This document shows, piece after piece, positions 1 to 11,031 of a DNA stretch of 64,000 nucleotides. Source of the DNA: Lactarius indigo (lineage: Eukaryota; Basidiomycota; Agaricomycetes; Russulales; Russulaceae); assembly GCA_025766275.1 (NCBI GenBank), contig JAFKAC010000078.1:186001-250000 (forward strand), written 5' to 3'. The notes beneath the pieces were generated by a model. That model saw only the letters and a program-made list of their open reading frames with translations, was not told the DNA's origin and did no database searches. Each line of letters opens with the position of its first letter. The first letter of the stretch is position 1. The position numbers and the translations under genes are program-made.

Positions 1-2
1 TT

Positions 3-540
3 GGACAAAAACCCTTATCTAGCACCGGCAGTGGGAGTTTCTGTGGATTCCCTGTTACCAACTATTCGCTTGACTTCCTCGATGCGATTGCTGACCAGGT
101 CGAGGTGCGGATATTTTCATGTCGTGCCCATCGAGCGAGCTGGTTTACATGGTTTTTAGTATTCAGCCCTGGATCCAAATGTCTTTGTCGCGGCTGATGC
201 TGAACCCCTCGATAGTACCGTGTTCTCCCACGGCGCGCCGTCTGCCTACCCATCCGATCGTTCCCTGGTCTACTTCCCTTCGATTCTATCCTTCACTTGG
301 CCCAATTCAACTTTGGACAAGACAGTGTTCCGTGCGCAACGTAAGATCGCGAACCATCTTCGGGCGGCTGCCCTGAAGGATGGACAAGATGTGAGGCGGG
401 CAGCAGTGTACCCGAACTATGCATTGTTCGATACACCGCTGAAGGATATGTATGGTAAGAATGTGCCGAGGTTGCACAGATTGAAACGTGCCTTCGATCC
501 GAAGAACGTGATGGGTCTCACAGGAGGCTTCAAATTCTGA
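3..540 (+). CDS. FAD-linked oxidase, berberine-bridge-enzyme type, C-terminal end (partial)
   Basis: The frame runs in from the window edge, reads ...NYSLDFLDAIADQVE, and is interrupted by a 55-bp intron at 105-159 (GTGCGG...TTTTAG) that keeps phase. Exon 2 reads YSALDPNVFVAADAEP and ends in MYGKNVPRLHRLKRAFDPK...GGFKF, with the stop at 538-540. The ending (a Y-x-x-N-x-x-R-L motif, then a K-x-x-F-D-P-x-N-V motif) is the hallmark C-terminus of the BBE/FAD-binding PCMH oxidase family, whose members oxidise sugars, alcohols or secondary metabolites using a covalently bound flavin and are usually secreted in fungi. The flavin-binding N-terminal part lies outside the window, so neither substrate nor secretion can be judged. 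No frame damage is seen in the part present. Confidence 0.85.
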
Positions 541-844
541 ATGGGTCGTTGATCCTAACACTTTTTGAATCCATTATTCATTATTACACGCATGAAGGCA
601 GATTACTACATCTAGAACCCTACTATTTGATACATTTGCAACTGGTCCAGGCAGCTCCGTCGTGCCAGGGATGACCGAATTGACTGAATGGGTGCAGGTA
701 ACTGAACAAGACCGAAATGACCAAGCGGCTCACGTGATCAAAGCTGCGCGTTCAGGTGCGAGGGTTCTGCACCAAGGGAAAGCCCACTGTCATCGAGGCC
801 AATTCACGTATCATTTATTGGCAAAATCGGGGTGTAAGTGACAA
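541..844. other. intergenic, no gene seen
   Basis: Short spacer between the oxidase stop and the next coding-like stretch. A poly-A/AAG run lies at about 842-880. No terminator or promoter was recognised. Confidence 0.5.
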
Positions 845-2040
845 AAAAAAAGAGAAAAGACCAATTAAAAAAAAAGAAACCTAGTCGTTCCAAAGGCAGT
901 CCACCCACACGACGTTGGTCGCTCTTGACAGGCAGCCCCTCCAGACATGGGCCGAGCTCAAATTTGGGGTACAGCCGAAAGAGAATGGCGCAGTCGGCGT
1001 GGTCAATGGTGTGCGAGTGCAACATCGCCCTGAACTCTACCACCCCATCATCCTGCCCGCCTCACTATAGTCACGGCACCGCCTTCTCGTAGATGTCGCG
1101 CAGGATGGCCAAAAAGGGGATCGGGTTGAAGGTCGTGCCCCAGGCGTCAGACAAGAAGGTGCCATTCAGCTGGGGCCACGGCGGGAGATAACCCAGGGGC
1201 GCGTTGTCCGGTGGCTTCGACCTGACGCCGTCTGAGCAGTACCCCATTTGTGGTTCTCGAGGATCCAGTCGGGACTGGGCACATGAACCTCTTGCACCTC
1301 GGGCAAGAGGTGGGCGTTCGTGTCTGTGGTAGGAACGTTTCAACTGACACGCGCAAGGGCACATGTGTTAGAAATGAAAGAAAAGATGCGGAGACTCGAA
1401 CGTACTTTCCTGTCCTTGTCCCTGTCTGGTTGACCCACCTCCAGGGAATGCACGTTGTGATAGTGCCCCCTATAGAAGGTTTCCGTGCCCTTCTTGGTTA
1501 AGAAAACAGAAAAAGAAAATAGAGAAACGGGTGAGCGAAAACGGTCTGCAATGGTGCGGTTCACACTTATAGTTGCCCTTCGCGTGCCGATCGGCTACTA
1601 TAACTTCGACTGTCTCCAGCAGAGCCACAATGGCGCAAGGGTCCTTGAGGTTCGTGCTGCGGTTGTGCGAGCGGTTGACTGACTCGAGTTCGGCGTTGAA
1701 GTAGTTCGCAGCTTCAACCCACTTCAGCAGCGTCGTTTGGAACAACTCCCACTGGTGCCGTGTTCGCGGCTTCATGGATAGGAAAAATTCGTCGCCACGG
1801 CTGATCACAAGCGAACCTATGTGATCGTCAGTGGAGATCGTGAAGAGGCGCTGCGAACGAGCGAGGCCGGCGCCATCTGGAAGTAGGAACACGTGCTGCG
1901 TAGTTAGGGGGAACGGATTGAGCAGCCGGTGTGGTAGCCTTCCGCTTGTTCCACTGGAGCGAGCTCGAGGCGGTAGCTGGGTGTTTCATGGCGAAGAATG
2001 CGCCCACGCTTGGTATACCGGAATCATACGGTGCGTCCAT
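845..2040 (-). pseudogene. unrecognised protein-coding region with shifted frames
   Basis: Several stretches on the minus strand look like real protein but lie in different frames. They are a start-like MDAPYDSGIPSVGAFFAMK near 2040, then a stretch reading LFTISTDDHIGSLVISRGDE down to about 1550, then WILENHKWGTA near 1265, which must shift by one base to reach LGYLPPWPQLNGTFLSDAW near 1150, and finally FRAMLHSHTIDHADC near 1035. Some joins may be introns; the one near 1235 shows no GT-AG pair and looks like a frameshift. I do not recognise the family. It could be a multi-exon gene with assembly errors or a decayed gene, and it may be continuous with the next region upstream (2095-2949). Confidence 0.4.
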
Positions 2041-2094
2041 ACCGGCGTTGCTGACCGTAGCGACTCAGACTTATGCAAACGCAACCGAGAGTTC

Positions 2095-2949
2095 GAGAAA
2101 TGAAACGAGAAATGAAACAAGGACTATTGGTCCGTGGACTCACTGTGGTCGCGGTTCGCGGCATCTTGCCGGCAAGCACAGATTCCTTAGGCCCTTCTCG
2201 TGTCAAGTCGGTGCGCTCCGTGGCCTTGCGCTTCGGGAGTAAACTGTTGCCACACGGCCGAGGCCTGGGTGTTACTGTGTCGGGCGAGTAAGCATCCTGG
2301 TCGAGACCAGAGTGAGCACAACCCACGGCAACGCGAAACGGAGGGACTCACCATCCTCCCCGCGCCACTCTGAGTCTGCTCGACTGGCCGTGCCGCCGAA
2401 CGCTGAGGCAGCACGTTATGGTCTTCCGCGTGCACAGCCAGTCTCGCAATTTGGGTGGAGAATGTGCTGGTACTCGATCCACGGGCACGTCGAACAGAGA
2501 CGTGTCGATCCCAAATTTGTCCACAACCCACCCGCGCTCGACCTGCCGCTCGAGATAGAGATCCGGGCCTTCGTCAGGACCCAACGTGAGGAGACTGGGG
2601 CCTTCCGTTTTTGGCGCGGCAATGACCTCGAGACGAGGCCTCTGAAAGTCGTCGCACGTTTGGAATTGACGAGCCCGAATGTCTCGTTACTGGAGATCGC
2701 TGTCATCTCGGGTAGCACGAGGAGGTCCGGCGACTCGGAGCTGCCCTGCTTGCTGAGCCAGAGTTTGTTCCAGAATTTGGTCATGTAGTTGGCAAGTCGA
2801 GTGTAGTGGGACCTGAATGTGGATGCGTCGAATGAGCTGAAAGGCGAAGACTTGTTGCTGATACGAATGTTCTGTTGCATCAGTAAATAGTGGATGACTT
2901 CCCATACTGACATACTGTATGTAAGCCCTGTGTTTGTGGCCTGCTTCAC
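2095..2949 (-). pseudogene. unrecognised protein-coding region with shifted frames
   Basis: The minus strand reads a plausible protein from about 2949 (MSVWEVIHYLLMQQNIRIS, then FRSHYTRLANYMTKFWNKLW), shifts frame near 2660, and continues with LEVIAAPKTEGPSLLTLG and DLYLERQVERGWVVDKFGID. It shifts again near 2430 (HAEDHNVLPQRSA) and then has a good 55-bp intron (GTGAGT...ACCAG, about 2364-2310) before DAYSPDTVTPRPRP. The clean intron shows this was once a spliced gene; the two unexplained frame changes suggest decay. No known domain is seen. It may be the 5' part of the same gene as 845-2040. Confidence 0.4.
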
Positions 2950-3097
2950 ATTTCGAACCCAGCCACATCAACCGGAGAATCCAGTCGTTTGTGACCCTTC
3001 ATCCTCATTTGTTTCGAGTTTACAACTGTGGCTGGTGTCATCCCTGCCGCCATTCTTGTACAGTACCATCCTTGTCCACCACCGACTGTCATTCGTC

Positions 3098-5207
3098 ATG
3101 AAAATCTGGCTTCTTCTTGTCGACTACACATTCCAGGCTATGGGGGGCCGTTTCGATGTTGACTCTACCTCTGATGACGATGACATAAACGACTTAACGA
3201 AGAAGGTCAAGGAGAAAAAACCAGAAGCCCTTTCCCGCGCCCATGTCGACCCCTCTGACCTCACCATGTGGAAGACGAAGGGCTCTATGAGCATCAACCA
3301 CTCAAATGCCAACGACTTAGGGAAGATACTCATGAACATCCGAGTCGACCCCAGCACCAATGAGAAGCTTAAGGTGGGTCAGAAGGTGGTGAACCTTGAA
3401 CTCTCAGACGGTGAGACCCTGCTCGTACAACTGCCTGGTACGTCACTCTACTGCCCCCTGAAACCATTTTTGACAACCGTGTACTGTTAGACCCCAAATT
3501 TGTTCGCCAAGTTATCACAGATGCCGGTGACGACGACTCGGAAGCAGTGGATACCGTCCCTGAATTGAAAGAATTCCAGCGTATGTCTCTTCCCGTTATA
3601 CTATTTACTCAACTCGCTGACACGTTCGTTAGGCTACAGCAAGACCGTGGTAACCCCAGGACCGTCACCTTCAGAGGGAGCTAAATCGACTGGCTATTGT
3701 AAAATCCAAGCCAACGACGCCCAAATCATATATGATGGCCGGACGGCCCCGTGTTTACCCCTGTCTACAATCGGACCCCCTATACAGATATTCCACCCTA
3801 TTTTCGACGACTTTATCCATTTGGCCAATGACCCGGATTCGGATGTCCAGCCGACCACCGACGATCTCGAACGTGTCTACGATTTCATGTGCTCTGTATC
3901 CGAGATTGGTCGGTCGGAGAAGGGGTACAGTGAACAACTACTCGATTTTTTGCGCCAAATTCTGAAAGCGGATGTTCGCGAAGAGCAATTGCCTGATGGG
4001 ACTATATCTAATGGCATTGTCACGCTGCAAATAGGCAACGCTCGCATCGCATACTTTTTTCTTGAACTGAGGCGAGATTTTGGTGAAGGCGGTTGTGACC
4101 CTACCACTCGAGTGAGTCTCAGCATGAGACGCTCTTGGATTCACAAATCGGTGGGTTGTAAGTGCATCCGTCTTGATCTCATGTCTGACTCCTGAATAGA
4201 GAGAGGACATTCGCCAAAGGTGCTGCTGCCCAACATTCTTGGTTGTCGCTAGGGGCCCGTGGTTGAGTGTTCTGGGCAGCGTATTCACTGACAAGATTAT
4301 TGTCCAACACTTGACTGACATGGAGTGGATGGTGCTCTCATCGACGGAGGAGGATAACCGAGTCTATCGCATCGCCAAGGTCTTTGTCGCTCTCCGCAAT
4401 TGTCTCTCAAAGCTTAAGGCTTTTTATAACTCACTCGACGGCGCTTCTCCTTTCATTGCCAATCAACCACATCCCCGCTACTTCCCTTACCCGTCTTCAT
4501 TCACTGCCGAAGATGGTAGCGTCACTCATTTCCGATACCTGAAATCCTTGGAAGAGCATGCCACATGTGTCACATATCTTGCGGAGACTCTTCCTAATGA
4601 GCACAGCTCGATGGCGGTTCCTGAGAAGGTGATCGTCAAATTTGTTTCAAGGTACGGCAAAGAGGTACACGAGTTTCTTGCACGCGAGAAGTATGCACCT
4701 TCCCTCCGATACTATGGCCCTCTATCAGAGACCAGGCTCTCCGGTGTTTTTCCCAGACCCGCCCCACCAAGACTTCCCTTACGGTCGGATGTCATGCACA
4801 TGGTTGTCATGGACTACATCGACGCTCGACATAATGCCCCAGATAATGCTTCTGCACAGATCGAGACCATTTTGACCCGGCTGCACTCCGAGGGATACGT
4901 TTTTGGTGATTTGCGAAAACCAAATATTCTTTTTGACACAGACGGGAAGGTCAAGCTAATTGACTTCAACTGGTGTGGACGATACAATATGGACATCGTT
5001 GATGAAAAATTACCAGACAATGTACGGAAACACATCGAGCAGAACAAAAAGCGCGTTCAGGTAGAAGGCGGGTCCCACACCTACGCATATTACCCATTGT
5101 CAATGTCCACACTGGAAGGTATGTGGGCCACTGGTATGGTTCGTCTCGCACCAATTCGACCTATACATGACTGGATGATGTTTGAGAGGCTCTCGTGGCA
5201 GGGGTAG
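3098..5207 (+). CDS. Crinkler-type N-terminal domain fused to a protein-kinase-like domain
   Basis: Four exons (3098-3437, 3491-3580, 3633-4150, 4200-5207) give 651 aa with every junction in phase and introns of 53, 52 and 49 bp. The first ~110 residues (MKIWLLLVDYTFQA, then DLTKKVKEKKPEAL and DLTMWK) match the ubiquitin-like header of Crinkler proteins, including the LxLWK-like end. The C-terminal half is kinase-like: VIVKF with the ATP-binding-type lysine K463, catalytic loop GDLRKPNIL with D553 and N558 in place of HRD, and metal-binding LIDFNW with D571 in place of DFG. Upstream, REDIRQRCCCPTFLVVARGPW is a segment typical of fungal members. There is no obvious signal peptide. Header-plus-kinase proteins are described as effector or conflict proteins in oomycetes and fungi; whether this one is secreted or phosphorylates anything is unknown. 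Confidence 0.8.
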
Positions 5208-5593
5208 TATGTTTTAGATGACGGAGAATACCCTAGCATCAGTAAGTTACAGCCATTATTTCCCAGGGTCCATTTGCTCAATAGGCTACAGTACTTCCTC
5301 TGCTAACTTATATCCCACTGAAAAGGTGAAAACATGTAGTATTTGTTCCTGCTACTCTTACAAAAAAGAATTACCGTTCTGGGTTACACATACACCCATT
5401 TGTCCCTGATGTCCACCTGAGTTTGCTTTCGCAACGCTTCCAGCGCTTTGTCATCTACCTCACACCCAACCAACACGACCTCAAGCCCATACCGCCCCGT
5501 TACAACCACCACCAACTCTGCACTCACATTCACGTTTGCAGACTCATGTGCACGTGCCACGGTTGCACCATTGCTGGCAAGGTGACTGAAGTT
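5208..5593. other. intergenic, no gene seen
   Basis: Spacer between the convergent kinase gene and the minus-strand ORF. Only short spurious frames are present. Confidence 0.5.
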
Positions 5594-6298
5594 CTACGAG
5601 ATGGCCCCATCTAGTTGTGCAGCCGCATATCGGACGGTGTTCTGGATGACGAGGATCTTCTGGAGGTCAGGTTGAAGGGTGTTTGCAGACGATGCAAGCA
5701 CACTGAGGACTGAGACACATGCAGGGCCGCTGCAATGCAGGCACAGGGTCTGTACCAATGGAAGTGCAGCGAGCAGGGTCTGCCAGTGCGCCGCAACGTC
5801 CGGCATTTCCGATACAACGTCCTTGGACGCGTTTTTCTCACGCCCACCTGCATCAGGGCTTGCGCTCTTGGGAGCGATGATGGGGTCCTCGATGCGAGCG
5901 GTGTGGAGGTGTGCACATAGGCCCGCGAGATGGAAGAATGGGGTGGAATGGTCGAGCAGGCTGCCTCCGCCATGTGGACCAATGGGACTGCGTTGCCAGT
6001 CGATATGGAACAAGAAAAGTGCATCCTCGTGCGCAGCCACGCTGGTATCGGTGTGCTCAGATCCCCTTCGTGACCATACCTTGAACGAATGGCACGCAGA
6101 ACCGCTGATCACACACGCGACCCACAGGTCACCTGAGCCTGAGCCTGGTGCAGAGTCATGTGGAATGATAACGGCTCTGGTGGGGGTGGGGATGCGCAAG
6201 CCCATGAGCATACTCACCCCGTGGTCCCAGCTCGGGATGGCCCATGTGCACCAGAAAAAAATTCTGTGAAGTGTGGGGGGTGTAGCGATATGGCACAT
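5594..6298 (-). CDS. hypothetical protein, likely internal or 3' exon
   Basis: One open frame of about 234 codons ends in AAQLDGAIS and a TAG stop. The composition is protein-like (VIIPHDSAPGSG, DLWVACVISGSACHSF, DALFLFHIDWQRSPIG), whereas the overlapping plus-strand frames are arginine/serine-rich shadows. No domain is recognised. The first methionine near 6298 is doubtful: the sequence before about 6190 looks less coding, so an upstream exon and splice acceptor are likely. It is convergent with the kinase gene. Function unknown. Confidence 0.5.
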   Translation of the reverse strand: MCHIATPPTLHRIFFWCTWAIPSWDHGVSMLMGLRIPTPTRAVIIPHDSAPGSGSGDLWVACVISGSACHSFKVWSRRGSEHTDTSVAAHEDALFLFHIDWQRSPIGPHGGGSLLDHSTPFFHLAGLCAHLHTARIEDPIIAPKSASPDAGGREKNASKDVVSEMPDVAAHWQTLLAALPLVQTLCLHCSGPACVSVLSVLASSANTLQPDLQKILVIQNTVRYAAAQLDGAIS

Positions 6299-7328
6299 CA
6301 GCGTTCGAACATGTTCCTGAATTTTACTTTGGCTACTTAATTTGGAAATAAAGTAAATTTAAGTGAAAAGGGACGATCAAGTAATTCCCGGAATTGTAAT
6401 TTCCATCTCGGCTAATTATCCGGCAAGTGAATTAAGTGCACCATGGCAATTAAGTAATTTGCATTGGTCTCAGCAATGTGAAACATCTCAAGTCAAATCC
6501 AGTGGCTAAAGTTGCATTGTACATGCTCAAAAGTGTATAGATTTCTTAACTGTAGTGACCCTTAGCTACTGGTATTTGTATCTGGCATGTTCCCCAGTTT
6601 GAAAAAAAAAGCGCATGGGTGGGTTTAGTGATTTCCTGGCCCTGGCTTTCAGGCCAGAAGCCAGCCTAAGCCACATGTCAGAGGCCAGGCCAAGCTTGAG
6701 CCAAGGAGTGGCCCAGGATGGCTTGTGGGCCTGGCTTTGGATCTGGTAAGCCATTCCTGTGGCCTATGGCCTTGGCTTCAGATTTGGTGGGCCCAGGCCC
6801 ATATGTTATGTCATGGTAGGGACAATTGCTTGACTTGAGCAAAGGTCGCTAGGTTGACAAAGCACTAAATGCATCTCTATTCTCTAAGTCACTCCTGACT
6901 TAGAGATCTGTCAAGGTTAGCAGATCTCAAGTTAGAAGAGTACCAAGTTCGAAGAGAACTTGGATAGTTTCTGATGAGAGAAGAGGAGTTCACAAACAAG
7001 TCTTGTTCACCAAGTACTGTAAGATACAAGAAGACAAGTCTGAGGCCTATAGCCCACAGACATCCTAGTACTTATACTAAGGAGAACAATAGGAGTCCAA
7101 GTATAGTAGACAATAAGGAAACTGAGTCATACTACTGCACAGCGAGTCACATTACTGCGTAATGAGTCATGCTATCCAAGAATAGCCCTGAAGGGACTAT
7201 GAGTTGTACTGAGTCATCCCTGAGCCCAAAGCAGGATATGAGTCACGTAAAGTAAAGTCAGTCCATAATGAAAATAAATGGGATGTAACACAGCCCCCCT
7301 TTCAGGTTTGAAGTCGCCTTGACTTCAA
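6299..7328. other. intergenic, with GGCC-rich imperfect repeats
   Basis: AT-rich spacer with no convincing gene. Positions about 6640-6800 contain many imperfect copies of CCTGGCTT/AGGCCAGG words on both strands, so the stretch can fold on itself. Positions 7100-7260 contain repeated GAGTCA words. Confidence 0.5.
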
Positions 7329-7971
7329 CTAATCATCTCCATTGTTCCAGTAGAGATCATAGTCACAGTCATTGAAGTCCATGTCCACGTCTTTGTCCTC
7401 TGTGATCTGGTCTGCTAAACATGTGTGACGGTTGATGTACCTGTAACTTCCAGTCCCTTTACATTTGAGACACCTTTTATAAACTGGACAAGCCAGCAAG
7501 GTATGGCCTGGCTGGACATGTCCACAACTGGTACAGTGATCAGGTACCCATTCTTGATGGTCCATGAGTCCAAGTTGCTCAGCCAACATCATTTCTGGCT
7601 GGGAGATGAGGGCCACAAATGGGCTGGTGTCGCTGGTGGTATCGTTATCTTCTCCTGCCCCAATGACTTGTGTAGGGCAGTGTTTGCGGGTGTGTTCAAT
7701 ACTTCCACAGAGGGTGCACTTGTTGCTGCGCTTTCTCTTGGGGCAGTTGCGGATCATGTGTCCACGCTTCCTGCAGTTGAAACACCTCTTGGATGTGATT
7801 ATATATGGACGAATTATAACTAGGTTCATGGTTCACAGTGGGTTCTGATTGGAAATTTGACTTAGGGTTACCACGTATATCCAAATAATGACTCTTCATT
7901 TGACCACCATGGACAAATGTGGGACCATTACTTGGCCCACGTTTGACCATCATGGTCAAATGTGGGACCAT
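7329..7971 (-). CDS. CCHC zinc-knuckle protein, probably transposon-related
   Basis: The main frame (7829-7329) encodes two perfect CX2CX4HX4C knuckles, CFNCRKRGHMIRNC and CTLCGSIEHTRKHC, then a looser third (CX2CX6HX4C, CTSCGHVQPGHTLLAC) and a further cysteine cluster, ending in an acidic tail (DKDVDMDFND). A second coding-like frame upstream (HYLDIRGNPKSNF) joins it near 7805 only through a frame change, so there is a short intron or a frameshift. Such knuckles bind single-stranded RNA or DNA and are typical of retroelement Gag or ORF1 proteins. No polymerase lies nearby. The coding region begins right beside the 43-bp palindromic array (7899-8096). A host RNA-binding protein is the alternative. 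Confidence 0.5.
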
Positions 7972-8096
7972 TACTTGGCCCGTGTTTGACCACCATGGTC
8001 AAACGCGGGGCCATTACTTGGCCCGCATTTGTCCATGGTGGTCAAATGCGGGACCATTACTTGGCCCGCGTTTGACCATAATGGTCAAACGCGGGC
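7899..8096. repeat. tandem array of 43-bp palindromic units (about 4.6 units)
   Basis: Units start at 7899, 7942, 7985, 8028 and 8071, exactly 43 bp apart. Each has a dyad of the form TTTGACCATNATGGTCAAA followed by a spacer GGGACCATTACTTGGCCC that also pairs with its neighbours. Units differ mainly by CG versus TG or CA (GCGTTTG/ACATTTG), as expected for decay at CpG. The same dyad recurs at 8210 and at 38512. Confidence 0.85.
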
Positions 8097-8201
8097 CTGT
8101 ATAGGCACACTGGACATGCCATTCAACTCGAAATACAATAAAACATATACTTTGAGTACAAACATGACCATAGGCCTTCATTGATACAGATAGACTTTGG
8201 A

Positions 8202-8245
8202 GGCCCACATTTGACCATGATGGTCAAACGCGGGGCCATTACTTA
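8202..8245. repeat. isolated copy of the 43-bp palindromic unit
   Basis: GCCCACATTTGACCATGATG, then GTCAAACGCGGGGCCATTAC, is one further copy, about 106 bp beyond the end of the array and not in register with it. Confidence 0.75.
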
Positions 8246-8271
8246 AAGTGTAGTTATATAGTATGGGTCTC

Positions 8272-8928
8272 TCTGGTCTTGTTATCTGACCTCCTGGAGT
8301 GGAATTGATTGATTATACATTGGGGTTATATTGTGTCTTCATCTGTTACCAGGGAACTATTTGCTATGTGGAGTTGGGGGTTATATTGTTGTTAAGTAAG
8401 GTAGAAAAGGTGTGATGTTATGTTGACAGCCTTTATAACTTGCAAGGTCAGGTAGTAATATTGGTGATAGTCTGTGTTCTATTAGGGAATCATATCTGTG
8501 AGATGTGCATAAGGAGATTTCCATTATCTGTGACCCATCTGTAATATACCAATGGCAAGCACAATGTGCTGCTCTGTATGCTGGAGAGCGAGCAGCGCGA
8601 GCAATCCATGCTATACAGAGCAGCACATTGTGCTTGCCATTGGTATATTACAGATGGGTCACAGATAATGGAAGCCTCCTTATGCACATCTCACAGATAT
8701 GATTCCATGACAAAATACAGACTATAATATTACTACCTGCCTCGCAAGTTATAAAGGCTGTCAACATCACATCACACCTTTTCACCTTACCTAACAATAT
8801 AAACCCCCAACTCCACAAAGCAAATATTTCACTGGTAAGAGACAAAGACACAATCTAACACCAATCTATAATCAATCAATCAATCAATCAATCAATTTCA
8901 CTGAAGGAGGTCAGATAACAAGACCAGA
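8272..8928. repeat. 657-bp inverted repeat (long hairpin or fold-back element)
   Basis: The left arm starts TCTGGTCTTGTTATCTGACC at 8272 and the right arm ends in its complement at 8928. The arms match over about 310 bp with small mismatches, including the words CATCTGTGAGATGTGCATAA and GGCAAGCACAATGTGCTGCT. The loop at about 8580-8610 is only some 30 bp. The outer right arm carries a CAAT microsatellite (about 8870-8896). No clear target-site duplication is seen. It could be a fold-back/MITE element or the source of a double-stranded transcript. Confidence 0.85.
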
Positions 8929-10143
8929 TGTAACCACAATGTGCAATTGACCAATTTCAACTGAGGTAACTCTGTATATGCATCCAACTCAGACCAAGTT
9001 CTTAGATGAAACTTGATAAACAGCACAGATGAACAGCATATTCACAGTAAACTGAACACTGTGGTGAGATAAGCTGAGAAGCTAGAAAGCAGCAGAGGGG
9101 ATCTTGCAAGTTGTACAGATCAAAATATGTAATCTAGGAAGTCCAATTAATCTTATCTACAGCAGTCCATATCTGTATGTCCATTTAGACCCACTAAGTG
9201 AACACAGGCTACTTATCAACAAACCTTTGTAGCCTGGGTCTGTCTCTCCTTCAACATGCTTCCTGTTATTACACTTCTCACACAACCTTGCTTCTGCCTG
9301 TCAATAAGCCACAGTGTTAGCATGTGGCCACAATGCTAAGCAATTGACATAGGTCACAACACTGAGATGGCAGCTTGGCCACATGGATGAGCTATGTGGC
9401 CTTGCCTCTACAAATACACAAATGCAACTGTGATTCCATTCAACTGAGAAGTGTTAGAACCTTATATCTAGTTATAGTAAATATATATTGTGATCTCACT
9501 TTTGTGTATTTAAGCCAGCAAGTTATGCTATCGAATAACCAGTTCTGAGAACACTATAGTAGTTATATCGTAAATACATTGCCTCATAATAATAGGTAAG
9601 CTAAGTAGTACACTACTGCCCTATGCCTGCTCAACAAGTCACCCTTATTTGATTTAGAGGATATGTGGTACCTGAGTCAATTCTTAGAGGAAAACCTGGG
9701 CCTGGTCTAACATCCTGACAATGTAGTGTACTTGGTATTGTTATATGACTCTGGGAACTCCCTAAACCCCCAAACATTTGCAGTGCTGCCTGACCAGGGG
9801 ATTGAACCATGGACATCCAGGATTGGACCCTTCCTTACAGTATGAGGATCAGAGATACCATCCTTCTTATTGAAGATGCTGTGGGATAAAAAACCCCAGG
9901 TGCTGTATCAGTGAAAGAAGGTTGTTTTAGTGAGTTGAAGCATGGGAGAAAAAAAATAAAACATCAACATGTTTGGCTTTCATTAATAATGTGGCATAGG
10001 CAAGTTGAGATGTGACTTGTCATCCTTGTTGTGCCCACCTTGTGTTTTTTCAGTGCCCACCTCTCTGCAATATATGGCTTTCTCCACCCTCAACTTCTTG
10101 ACCCTTTCTTCTTCCCCATCAACATTACTGCCTATGCCTACTA
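8929..10143. other. intergenic, no gene seen
   Basis: AT-rich sequence with only short, stop-bounded frames and no recognisable element ends. Confidence 0.5.
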
Positions 10144-10160
10144 TGTTATGCCCTAGCAGG
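10144..10160 (-). repeat. 17-bp remnant of an LTR-B end
   Basis: TGTTATGCCCTAGCAGG is the exact terminus of a minus-oriented LTR-B (compare 11032 and 59922). It is cut off by the start of the Gypsy-A1 LTR, so Gypsy-A1 seems to have landed inside an LTR-B copy. Confidence 0.6.
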
Positions 10161-10666
10161 TGTTACAGTACAGACTCTGACTCACATTTGGATGACTCAT
10201 GGCTGGTTATGACTATGGCCCAATAGTCATATTAGTCATGGAATATTACATTGTATCAGTCAGCATGTAGTTTGCATGTGATTTGTGACTCATGTATGAC
10301 TTGTTCCTAGGATAGCTGTACTAGGGTTTGAGCTAGTTAAGTTATTGGTTACTTACATCTTAGCAGCACTTTAAAGCCTGCATGTACCTGTATAAGTAGT
10401 AGTCATGGAAGACCAAGAGTCTCCATCTTGGTCTTCTTCAATCCACCCTTTGAATTGCCTTTCATCTGCCTTAGTCTCACACTAAGAGTGCCTCCACTTT
10501 GACTTGCCAAGGGTCGAGCCTCTTACCTCTTTTGCTGCAGTTGTGTGCTGTTAAGCCCCTCTTCAGCATGCATTGGGTTGACACTGAGGTCCCCATTCAC
10601 CTTACTCTGCTAAGTCATCTATGCTGTCATGAGTCCAAGTCGGACTAATGCCCATCGAGCATAACA
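10161..10666 (+). mobile_element. 5' LTR of Gypsy-A1 (506 bp)
   Basis: TGTTACAGTACAGACT...GCATAACA, followed by the self-primer site TTAAGACCAAGATCC. It aligns end to end with the solo LTR at 12414-12923. A TATA-like TGTATAAGTAG lies at about 10389. Confidence 0.85.
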
Positions 10667-11031
10667 TTAAGACCAAGATCCTTCAAAGTGGTGTATTTGA
10701 CAAGAGAACAGTGGATGTCCTTCTGTCCTTACTCCCTCAAATGATGAGGAGATTGTAACATACCTACACAATTCCTGGGAGCTGTTCAGTGGAGAGAACA
10801 AGGAGAAGACACCAGATACTTGTGGAGTTTAACAGGCCTAACCATTTCCAACCTGTTGAGTTCAATTTTGATCACCTCTGTTGGACAGAAGTTACGTGGA
10901 ACCCCATAGATCACTACTGGGATATCATACAACCAGCTGGATGAAATTATAACTATGACATCAATGCTTGTGAGCTTAATAGTTGCACAGACTATAGTCC
11001 TATAGACGGACAAGCACAAGAACATACTGAC

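Noticed and set aside
7899..8096. CRISPR-like array
   Set aside because: The units are direct tandem copies 43 bp long with no unique spacers, and the host is a eukaryote.
8272..8928. Micro-RNA precursor
   Set aside because: Arms of about 310 bp are far longer than usual precursors. A long double-stranded RNA source or fold-back element fits better.
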